Source: an uncultured Alphaproteobacteria bacterium (GTDB lineage: Bacteria; Pseudomonadota; Alphaproteobacteria; Caulobacterales; Caulobacteraceae). Taken from it: a stretch of 64,000 nt of DNA. The translations under genes and the position numbers were made by a program. Shown in pieces: positions 8,664 through 15,485 of this stretch; position 1 is the stretch's first letter, and the number at the start of each line of letters is the position of its first letter. The DNA is taken from assembly GCA_937920085.1 (NCBI GenBank), contig CALETE010000029.1, positions 16,932 to 80,931 of the forward strand, given 5' to 3'. The notes below the pieces were generated by a model. The model had not been told where the DNA came from and did no database searches. It saw only the letters and a program-made list of their open reading frames with translations.

Positions 8664-9326
8664 CTAGGAAATCGCCGTCTCGATCGCTGCACGCAGCACG
8701 CCCCAGTCATCTATTCTACGATGTAGTTCGGGATTTGCTGGGGCCAGGGGGCGCAAACGAGGGTCGGCGACCATCTGAAACCGTGAGATCGCTGGGGCAT
8801 GTTTTGCGACAGAGTCGAGGTTCGAGAGCATGTCATCAATAAACGCAACTGGGCCAGACACCTGCTTGGCAAGGGCAGCTGAGAGTGGGCCTTTGGGGCC
8901 ACTGTTGAGGATCAGCGGATAGTCCATCCTGTGGCGACCCAGCCAACGGGCCCGTGCCAGCCTAGCCTGGCCGGGCGCATTGGTCAGGATCACAATATTG
9001 GCGATCTTGGACAGGTCGTGCAAAGCCTCCCTGCCACCTTCGGCTAAGGCCATATCTCCGGCCGCATAGCGGAAGAAATTATCGAAATGAGTTTTGCCGA
9101 GGTCAATGTCGAGGTGCTCTGTCTCACCTGGACGGTAAATGTTCTGGAACAGAGCAAACCGGTCCAACCGGAACTCAAGGCCCTGAGAGGACAGATAGTC
9201 AGCGAACCCCTGCATAAAGAGGCCAAGAACCTCATCGACATCGACAATCACCAGCGGGCGAGATCGGACTACACCCATAGCGGCTAGGTCAGGACTTTTC
9301 ACCAGAGAGTCGTTATTTTCTGACAC
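8664..9326 (-). CDS. HAD-like hydrolase superfamily protein
   Basis: A 220-residue protein with HAD features: VIVDVDEVLGLF near residue 28 (motif I, DxDEV in place of DxDGT), ILTNAPGQ (motif II Thr/Asn), a Lys in GPKGPLS, and FIDDMLSNLD (motif IV). Motif I keeps the first and third acidic positions, so phosphatase activity is possible but substrate is unknown. It is divergent from divK across a 110-base region that holds a CtrA-like box, so the two may share regulation. No signal peptide. The family assignment is by motif only. Confidence 0.7.
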   Translation of the reverse strand: MSENNDSLVKSPDLAAMGVVRSRPLVIVDVDEVLGLFMQGFADYLSSQGLEFRLDRFALFQNIYRPGETEHLDIDLGKTHFDNFFRYAAGDMALAEGGREALHDLSKIANIVILTNAPGQARLARARWLGRHRMDYPLILNSGPKGPLSAALAKQVSGPVAFIDDMLSNLDSVAKHAPAISRFQMVADPRLRPLAPANPELHRRIDDWGVLRAAIETAIS

Positions 9327-9342
9327 ATCGTCTCCAGCGCGG

Positions 9343-9357
9343 CTAACGTGAGTTTAA
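9343..9357. promoter_or_regulatory. Candidate CtrA binding site upstream of divK
   Basis: CTAA-N7-TTAA matches the CtrA consensus TTAA-N7-TTAA at 7 of 8 positions and lies about 80 bases before the divK start, in the region divergent from the HAD-like gene. CtrA control of divK is known in Caulobacter; the site here is a pattern match. Confidence 0.55.
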
Positions 9358-9400
9358 GGATATCCGTGTGATTAATCGCGAAATCATGGGGTTCAGGCGA

Positions 9401-9415
9401 GAATCGCTTGGATTC
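9401..9415. promoter_or_regulatory. Pair of GANTC (CcrM methylation) sites in the divK promoter region
   Basis: GAATC at 9401-9405 and GATTC at 9411-9415 begin exactly 10 bases apart, 22-36 bases before the divK ATG. GANTC is the CcrM target in Caulobacterales, and clustered sites in promoters can tie transcription to replication-fork passage. Confidence 0.55.
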
Positions 9416-9436
9416 GAGTGCATCGACGGAACTTAA

Positions 9437-9802
9437 ATGGTCAAGAAAATCCTCATCGTCGAGGATAACGAGCTCAACATGAAACTCTTTCATGATTTGC
9501 TCGATGCTCAGGGTTATCAGACTCTGCAGACCCGTGAGGGGCTGCAGGCGTTATCGATTGCGCGTGAACATCGCCCCGATCTGATCCTTATGGATATCCA
9601 GCTCCCTGAAATTTCAGGCCTCGAGGTCACGAAATGGCTCAAGGAAGATGATGATCTGGCATCTATTCCAGTTGTCGCGGTGACAGCCTTCGCCATGAAG
9701 GGCGATGAAGAACGGATACGGGAGGGTGGCTGCGAGGCTTATATCTCGAAGCCGATCTCTGTTTCGCATTTCCTCGAAACCATTCGCAGACTTTTGGAAT
9801 AG
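9437..9802 (+). CDS. divK: Cell-cycle single-domain response regulator DivK
   Basis: Stand-alone receiver domain that, when phosphorylated by PleC/DivJ-type kinases, steers the DivL-CckA-CtrA pathway and activates PleD-type output. The phospho-acceptor is Asp53 in LILMDIQLPEISG, with Asp10 of the acidic pocket, the switch Thr in VAVTAFAMKG and Lys in YISKPIS. At 121 residues the sequence is nearly the same as Caulobacter DivK throughout, including NELNMKLFHDLL; it is a few residues shorter at the C-terminus. It sits 5 bases upstream of pleD, the conserved divK-pleD operon. The upstream region holds a CtrA-like box and two GANTC sites. Confidence 0.97.
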   Translation: MVKKILIVEDNELNMKLFHDLLDAQGYQTLQTREGLQALSIAREHRPDLILMDIQLPEISGLEVTKWLKEDDDLASIPVVAVTAFAMKGDEERIREGGCEAYISKPISVSHFLETIRRLLE

Positions 9803-9807
9803 CCCTC

Positions 9808-11172
9808 ATGACCGCGCGAGTCCTCGTCGTCGACGATATCGAGGCCAATGTCAGGTTGCTCGAAGCCAAGCTCACGGCTGAATATTATGAGGTTCTGACC
9901 GCGTACGATGGGCCAACTGCGCTCGCCAAGGCTGCTGCTGATAAGCCCGATATCGTCCTCTTAGATGTGATGATGCCTGGAATGGATGGGTTCCAGGTCT
10001 GCCGCAGGCTAAAGGACGATCCAGAGACCCGGCATATTCCTGTTGTTCTGGTGACGGCCTTGGATGGCCGCTCAGACCGTATTCTAGGCCTAGAGGCCGG
10101 GGCGGATGAATTCCTCACCAAGCCTATTGATGACGTCATGCTCTTCGCCCGAGTGCGCAGCCTGACCCGCCTGAAAATGGTGATAGACGAGCTGCGCGAG
10201 CGTGAAGCTTCGGGCCGACGGATGGGTGTTATCGCTGGTGCCTCAGCACGGCTTGGGGGCACGGGTGGCCGCATTCTGATCGTGGACGACAATGAGCGTC
10301 AGGCTGGCCGGGTTGCGTCGGAACTGTCGATCGAGCATCGTCCTATCGTCGAAAGCGATCCGGAAAAGGCTTTGCTTTCCGCCAAGGGGCCTGTCGACCT
10401 GATCATTATCAATGCCACAGCCACGACCTTTGACGGACTTAGGCTCACAGCCCAAATCCGGTCGGAGGAAGCGACGCGTCATCTGCCGATTTTGGCCATC
10501 GTCGATTTCGATGAGCGGACCCGTCTCGTCAAGGCCTTGGATTTGGGTGTCAGCGATATCCTGGCAAAGCCCATTGACCCTCAGGAGCTGGCAGCCCGGG
10601 TGCGGACCCAGATCAAGCGGAAACGCTACACGGAGTATCTTCGGGACAACCTCGATCACTCGCTGGAACTTGCCGTCACAGATCAGCTCACGGGCCTCCA
10701 CAATCGCCGGTATATGGTGGGCCAATTGGACGCACTCGTGAAGCGAGCCGTTCTGGGCGGAGATCCGGTTTCAGCCCTAATGATCGACATCGATTTCTTC
10801 AAACGTATCAATGACAATTATGGTCACGATGTCGGCGATGAGGTCTTGAGTGAATTTGCTGTTCGGCTGGCCTCAAACGTCCGGGCAATCGATATCCCTT
10901 GCCGGTTTGGCGGTGAGGAATTCGTCGTTGTGATGCCAGATACCCAGCTGGGAGATGCCGAGCGGATCGCTGAACGGATACGCCGTCATGTGGCAGGTTC
11001 CCCGTTTCGCGTGATGGGCGGATCGGAATTGCTGAGTGTTACGATTTCCATTGGCGTCGCGGCGACTCTCGGTGGCGACGATAAGCCAGAAATGCTGCTC
11101 AAGCGGGCTGACGAGGGGGTCTATGAGGCCAAGGCCCAAGGTCGAAACAAGGTGATCGCCAAAGCTGCGTAA
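9808..11172 (+). CDS. pleD: Response regulator diguanylate cyclase PleD
   Basis: Makes cyclic di-GMP at the stalked pole to drive loss of motility and stalk/holdfast development. Order: REC1 (1-140) with phospho-Asp53; REC2 (about 155-275), an adaptor in which the acceptor aspartate is replaced (INATATTFDG), as expected of PleD; GGDEF domain (about 285-454) with active site GGEEF at 368-372 and the product-inhibition I-site RAID at 359-362. These positions equal those of Caulobacter PleD. Translationally close to divK and followed by a bidirectional terminator shared with rpmG. Its product second messenger would bear on holdfast synthesis encoded 20 kb away. Confidence 0.97.
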   Translation: MTARVLVVDDIEANVRLLEAKLTAEYYEVLTAYDGPTALAKAAADKPDIVLLDVMMPGMDGFQVCRRLKDDPETRHIPVVLVTALDGRSDRILGLEAGADEFLTKPIDDVMLFARVRSLTRLKMVIDELREREASGRRMGVIAGASARLGGTGGRILIVDDNERQAGRVASELSIEHRPIVESDPEKALLSAKGPVDLIIINATATTFDGLRLTAQIRSEEATRHLPILAIVDFDERTRLVKALDLGVSDILAKPIDPQELAARVRTQIKRKRYTEYLRDNLDHSLELAVTDQLTGLHNRRYMVGQLDALVKRAVLGGDPVSALMIDIDFFKRINDNYGHDVGDEVLSEFAVRLASNVRAIDIPCRFGGEEFVVVMPDTQLGDAERIAERIRRHVAGSPFRVMGGSELLSVTISIGVAATLGGDDKPEMLLKRADEGVYEAKAQGRNKVIAKAA

Positions 11173-11203
11173 TAAGAACAGCTGCAGGCTTAGACATAGA
11201 AAA

Positions 11204-11235
11204 AGCGCCCGACCTCACGGTCCGGGCGCTTCTTT
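11204..11235. terminator. Bidirectional terminator between pleD and rpmG
   Basis: Stem AGCGCCCG (11204-11211) pairs with CGGGCGCT (11223-11230), flanked by AAAA on the left and TCTTTTT on the right, so it can end transcription from both convergent genes. Confidence 0.85.
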
Positions 11236-11259
11236 TTGACCCGTAGGAGGGTGTTGATC

Positions 11260-11427
11260 CTACTTGATCTTGCCTTCTTTGAATTCCACGTGCTTGCGGA
11301 TGACCGGGTCATACTTCCGCATGACCAGCTTTTCGGTCTTGGTGCGCGCATTCTTCTTAGTCACGTAGAAAAAGCCGGTGTCTGCCGACGAATTCAGGCG
11401 AATCTTGATTGAGGCGGGCTTCGCCAT
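11260..11427 (-). CDS. rpmG: 50S ribosomal protein L33
   Basis: A 55-residue basic protein beginning MAKPASIKIRL, with the L33 signature GFFYVTKKNARTKTEKL and the C-terminal KYDPVIRKHVEFKEGKIK. It lacks the CxxC pairs of zinc-binding L33, so it is the zinc-independent (C-minus) form common in alphaproteobacteria. The start is supported by AAGGA eight bases upstream. It is a single-gene unit convergent with pleD and shares its terminator; the position beside divK-pleD is the same as in Caulobacter. Confidence 0.96.
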   Translation of the reverse strand: MAKPASIKIRLNSSADTGFFYVTKKNARTKTEKLVMRKYDPVIRKHVEFKEGKIK

Positions 11428-11524
11428 GATCGATCCTTGGGCGGGGCCGGACGCGAGATCGCGACGGCGGGTGTTCTAAAGAGCGGGGGAAAATACGAAT
11501 CCCCGGACCAAAGTCAATGGTGAC

Positions 11525-12238
11525 CTACAGAACTCTTGGTTTTGTTGGCCCCATGCGGAAGCGCATGTACGGTATCGGGCGGTCTGGCTCCTCCAAACGG
11601 GCCTCTGCTTCTTTGATCACAGAGCGGGTGACCATGGGCAGGTTGAGCTCCAGAGCCTCTTCGAACTCGAACCAGGCGATCTCTTCCAGTTCTCCGCAAT
11701 CGGGCTGGCGCTCCAGGCTGATCAGCCGTTCGGCGTCGGCCATCAGGAACCAGGTGTCAAACCGCTTGGCCAGGACGGGCGGCGTCACGGCGCGATAGAT
11801 GATGGAAAGGGCTTCCAGGTCAGGCAGGGCACCCAGGGCCAGGAATTCCCGCCAGGGGCCCGCCGCGGGGCGAGGCTCGGCCTGTTTGGCCAGAAGCAGG
11901 CCCGCCTCTTCAAAGGTCTCGCGAATGGCCGCCAGGGCCAGGGCGCGCCCCCGGTTGCCGGGAAGGTGCGCATGGAACTTGCCGGCGACCTCTGGCTTCA
12001 GCTCCGTCGCGAACGGCGCGCGGAAATCGGCCTTGTCGATACGGCCGCCTGGGAACACCCAGAGATTGGGCATGAAGTCATGGCCGCCATTGCGCTTGCC
12101 CATCAGGACGCGGGGTTTGGGTCCGTCTCGGCGAATAATGAAAAGCGTAGCAGCATCCCTTGGCTTTACAGCGGGTGCACCTTCGGGGCGCATGCGGGAT
12201 CCATCAGCGCGGCGGATAGGGGGTGTTTCCTCGGTCAT
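11525..12238 (-). CDS. NUDIX hydrolase
   Basis: Predicted pyrophosphohydrolase of 237 residues. The Nudix box is seen in ALAAIRETFEEAGLLLA (REtFEEaGl core), preceded by LWVFPGGRIDKAD, the conserved strand-loop of the fold. The separation between FPGG and RETFEEAG is longer than in MutT, as in the NUDT7/NUDT19-like group that hydrolyses CoA derivatives, so a CoA-related substrate is plausible but not shown. The N-terminal 25 residues are polar and likely flexible. Transcribed alone, divergent from the cupin gene. Confidence 0.88.
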   Translation of the reverse strand: MTEETPPIRRADGSRMRPEGAPAVKPRDAATLFIIRRDGPKPRVLMGKRNGGHDFMPNLWVFPGGRIDKADFRAPFATELKPEVAGKFHAHLPGNRGRALALAAIRETFEEAGLLLAKQAEPRPAAGPWREFLALGALPDLEALSIIYRAVTPPVLAKRFDTWFLMADAERLISLERQPDCGELEEIAWFEFEEALELNLPMVTRSVIKEAEARLEEPDRPIPYMRFRMGPTKPRVL

Positions 12239-12333
12239 GAGAAAACTCTAAGACCGGTTTTCAATCCAGGAAACGGTGTCCTTACGTCAAGGATGGTGTC
12301 TCCTAGTTCTTTTCTTGTTTTTCGAAGGCTCCC

Positions 12334-12729
12334 ATGGACCCCAAACCCTTTGTGCTCAAGGAATCACAGGTTCCCCTTGAGGCCTGGAATGATCCGGTGA
12401 AAGGCGTTGTCACCTGGCGCACCCTGCTCAGTGCAGACCGGACCCCGTCCAGGGGCTTGACCATGGGGGTGGCCGATGTGCCCGAGGGGGCTGGCGGACC
12501 TCCAAAAATCCATCGGCATGCCGAAGACGAGACCTATTACATCCTATCGGGCCGGGGAATCATGCAGATTGACGGCGTCGATTATGATCTCGCCCCGGGA
12601 GATACGGTCTTCATTCCTGGCGGGGTTTGGCATGGCGCCATAGGGGTCGGGGCAGAGCCTCTGAGGCTCCTCTATGTCTTTGCGGCCGATTCCTTCGATG
12701 CGATCGTCTATGAGTTTCCAGAGGCCTGA
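12334..12729 (+). CDS. Cupin domain protein
   Basis: Single-domain cupin of 131 residues. Motif 1 reads HRHAEDETYYILSGRG (metal-ligand pattern HxHxxxExxxxxxG) at about 60-75 and motif 2 PGDTVFIPGGVWHG at about 90-103, so a metal-binding beta barrel is expected. Such small cupins include isomerases, dioxygenases and sugar-binding proteins; nothing in the neighbourhood decides the role. An AAGG site precedes the ATG. Convergent with the EamA-type transporter gene, 10 bases apart. Confidence 0.88.
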   Translation: MDPKPFVLKESQVPLEAWNDPVKGVVTWRTLLSADRTPSRGLTMGVADVPEGAGGPPKIHRHAEDETYYILSGRGIMQIDGVDYDLAPGDTVFIPGGVWHGAIGVGAEPLRLLYVFAADSFDAIVYEFPEA

Positions 12730-12739
12730 TTGCGCGTAG

Positions 12740-13168
12740 CTAACCCCGATAGGCGACCAGTATGGCCCCGCCAGCAATCAGGGCGACGCCCAGCCAGTTT
12801 GGCAGACTGAGCTTTTCCCCCAGCAGGGCCGCGCCGAATACGGCGACCAGCACCACAGACAGCTTGTCCACTGGCGCGACCCTGGCCGCGTCGCCCAGCT
12901 TCAAGGCCCGGAAATAGCAGAGCCATGAGCCGCCGGTCGCCAGCCCTGAGAGAATCAGGAAGGTCCAAGTCTTACGGCTGACTGATCCCAGGGGCTGCCA
13001 CTGGCCAGAGACCGCAACAATCCCTGTTGTAATAGCCAGGATCACCGTGGTGCGGATCATGGTGGCATAGTCGGAATTGATGTTCTCAATCCCGATCTTG
13101 GCGAAGATGGCGGTGAGGGCGGCGAAACCCGCAGACCCTAGCGCCCAAGGCAGCCAGTTGGCGATCAT
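12740..13168 (-). CDS. Single-domain EamA (DMT) family transporter
   Basis: A 142-residue integral membrane protein with one EamA domain and about five hydrophobic segments (around 5-22, 35-55, 68-86, 97-115 and 120-139). Typical EamA transporters are about 300 residues with two such domains, so this one would have to act as a dimer, as the small-multidrug-resistance relatives do. It looks intact, not broken: it begins with ATG overlapping the rnr stop by 4 bases (ATGA) and ends with the usual LLGEKLSLPNWLGVALIAGG sequence. Substrate unknown. Confidence 0.85.
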   Translation of the reverse strand: MIANWLPWALGSAGFAALTAIFAKIGIENINSDYATMIRTTVILAITTGIVAVSGQWQPLGSVSRKTWTFLILSGLATGGSWLCYFRALKLGDAARVAPVDKLSVVLVAVFGAALLGEKLSLPNWLGVALIAGGAILVAYRG

Positions 13169-15465
13169 CGTCTCTTTCCCTTTCGGACGCCCTTGGGTGG
13201 GCCACCGCGCTTCCGAGCATCCATACTTCCGGGCTTGCGGTTACGTTGCGCCATACGGGGGCGGGGAGTATTGGGATCGGCCGGGGCTGGCGAAGACAGC
13301 ATTTCGAACATCAGTCCGCCGGTCACTGGAGTGGCCTCTATCAGCCGGACGATGACCGAGGTGCCTAGCATCCAACGGGCCCCGCTGCGCTCGCCTACCA
13401 GGGCATGCATGCGGTCATCGTGGATAAAGAACTCATCGCCAAGCCGGGAGATAGGGACCAGGCCATCGGCGCCCGTCTCTTCAAGACGCACGAACAGGCC
13501 AAATCGCGTGACGCCGGTAATGCGGCCTGCAAACTCTGCTCCGACCCGATCGGCCAGGAAGGCGGCCACGTAGCGGTCTGTGGCATCGCGCTCAGCGGCC
13601 ATGGCCCGGCGCTCAGCAAAGGTGATCTGTTCAGCCGTATCTTTGATATGGGCGATATCCCAGTCGGTAATGCCGTCGTCACCCAAACCTAGCGCCCGGA
13701 TCAGGCCGCGATGGACGATCAGGTCAGCATAACGGCGGATGGGGGAGGTGAAGTGGGCATATTTGGCCAGGTTCAGCCCGAAGTGGCCAATATTCTCCGG
13801 CGAATAAATGGCCTGCATCTGGCTGCGCAGGACAACCTCATTAATGATGGCTGCGTGCGGACTGTCATGGGTTTCGGCCAGGAGCTTGTTGAAACGATCG
13901 GTGCGGGGAGCCTCGCCCTTCGACCAAGCAATCTCCAGGGTTGCGAGGAATTCAGCCAGGGACTGGATCTTCTCCTGACTGGGGGTGTCGTGAATCCGAT
14001 AAATTAGAGGTGTTTTCTTCGCTTCCAGGGTTTCTGCCGCGCAGACATTGGCCTGGACCATCATCTCCTCGATCAACTTATGGGCCTCTAGGGCGGCCCT
14101 CGGCTGGATCGAGGCGACCTCGCCATCGGTGTTGATAATGATCCGGCGCTCGGAACTTTCGATAGCCAGGGGCGAGCGTTTGTTCCGTCCGATCTTCATG
14201 CACGCATAGGCGGCGTATAAGGGCTCAAGGACGGCCTTGAGCAGCGGGCTGGTCACTTCGTCTGGCTGGCCGTCCACGGCCGCCTGTGCCTGCTCGTAAG
14301 ACAGTTTTGCCGCAGAGCGCATCAGGCCGCGGACAAAACGGTGGTTTCGCTTGCGACCTTCCCGGTCAAATACCATGCGCACGGCGAGGCAGGCCCGGTT
14401 TTCACCCTCCCTCAGGGAGCAGAGGCCAGCCGATAGGCGCTCGGGCAACATGGGCTCGACCCGGTCTGGGAAATAGACGCTGTTGGATTTTTCCCGGGCT
14501 TCTCGGTCCAGGGCTGTGCCGGACCGGACATAGGCGGCGACATCGGCAATGGCGACCCAAACAATCCACCCCTCAGGATTGCCCGGATCATCATCCTTTT
14601 GGGCATAGACGGCATCGTCGTGGTCGCGGGCATCTGGCGGATCAATCGTGATCAGCGGGATGTCCCTGAGGTCTTCGCGCCCAGCCAGGGTGGGTGGTTT
14701 AGCTGTTTCAGCTTCAGCCTCGGCTTCGGCACTGAATCCCGTGGGGATCCCGTGAGAATGAATGGCGATCAGTGAGGCTGCCCGGGGATGATCCTCGCGG
14801 CCCACCATTTCTAGGATCTTGCCTCGCTTCGGGCCATAGCGCCGCTCTGACACGACGGGCTGGGCAACTACCAGGTCCCCATCGCGCAGGTCACTGACTC
14901 CGACACCATCGAGGACGAGGCTTTCTTTGGACTTTCGGTCCACGGGCTCGAGCCGCACCTCGCGATTAGCCTTGCGGACAACCCCGAGGATTTTGTGAAC
15001 GCTGGTTCCCAGTTTCTTGATGAGCCGGGCCTCGACCTCGCCGTTTTCTAGGGTTTCGAATCGAACGAGCAGTCGGTCCCCGAGCCCAGGTGCCCCGGCA
15101 GCAACTTCGGACCGATCCGGAGACAGCCGCACGGGTCTGGTGTCGTCGCCCTTGGTCAGACGAACAAACAGATCACCGTCATTATCCCGCTCGACCACAT
15201 CGACGACACCCACGGGAGGTAGGTCGCCATAGGCAGCGAAACCTTTCCGGCCGCGACGCCCGAGAGCACCGGAGGTTTCAAGCTCTTTGATCATGTCCCG
15301 CAGGGCCTTTCGGTCAGCGCCCTTGAGGCCAAAGGCCTTGGCTAGGTCTGACTTGTCAGCTTCACCCGCTTCACGGATGAATTTCAGCAGGGTTTCGCGA
15401 TCAGGCAGGCCTTGCGCAGGCTTGCTGACGAAACGTGAAGCTTTGGGCGCGCGGAGTTTAGCCAT
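13165..15465 (-). CDS. rnr: Ribonuclease R
   Basis: Processive 3'-5' exoribonuclease of the RNB family that degrades structured RNA and takes part in rRNA and tmRNA-linked decay. Order: N-terminal winged helix (about 20-75), cold-shock domains, RNB catalytic domain with the acidic cluster DPPDARDHDDAV at about 278-289, and a C-terminal S1 domain (about 640-720), ending in a basic tail PPKGVRKGKRR. Length 766 residues is normal. A short Ala-Glu repeat precedes the RNB domain. It overlaps the EamA gene by 4 bases and lies 20 bases from topA upstream, suggesting a topA-rnr-eamA transcript. Confidence 0.96.
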   Translation of the reverse strand: MAKLRAPKASRFVSKPAQGLPDRETLLKFIREAGEADKSDLAKAFGLKGADRKALRDMIKELETSGALGRRGRKGFAAYGDLPPVGVVDVVERDNDGDLFVRLTKGDDTRPVRLSPDRSEVAAGAPGLGDRLLVRFETLENGEVEARLIKKLGTSVHKILGVVRKANREVRLEPVDRKSKESLVLDGVGVSDLRDGDLVVAQPVVSERRYGPKRGKILEMVGREDHPRAASLIAIHSHGIPTGFSAEAEAEAETAKPPTLAGREDLRDIPLITIDPPDARDHDDAVYAQKDDDPGNPEGWIVWVAIADVAAYVRSGTALDREAREKSNSVYFPDRVEPMLPERLSAGLCSLREGENRACLAVRMVFDREGRKRNHRFVRGLMRSAAKLSYEQAQAAVDGQPDEVTSPLLKAVLEPLYAAYACMKIGRNKRSPLAIESSERRIIINTDGEVASIQPRAALEAHKLIEEMMVQANVCAAETLEAKKTPLIYRIHDTPSQEKIQSLAEFLATLEIAWSKGEAPRTDRFNKLLAETHDSPHAAIINEVVLRSQMQAIYSPENIGHFGLNLAKYAHFTSPIRRYADLIVHRGLIRALGLGDDGITDWDIAHIKDTAEQITFAERRAMAAERDATDRYVAAFLADRVGAEFAGRITGVTRFGLFVRLEETGADGLVPISRLGDEFFIHDDRMHALVGERSGARWMLGTSVIVRLIEATPVTGGLMFEMLSSPAPADPNTPRPRMAQRNRKPGSMDARKRGGPPKGVRKGKRR

Positions 15466-15485
15466 GAAACCCTATAGCGCGGGAA

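Noticed and set aside
12740..13168. EamA gene as a truncated pseudogene
   Set aside because: It has a coupled start, a normal stop and a complete single EamA domain; half-size members exist as functional proteins.
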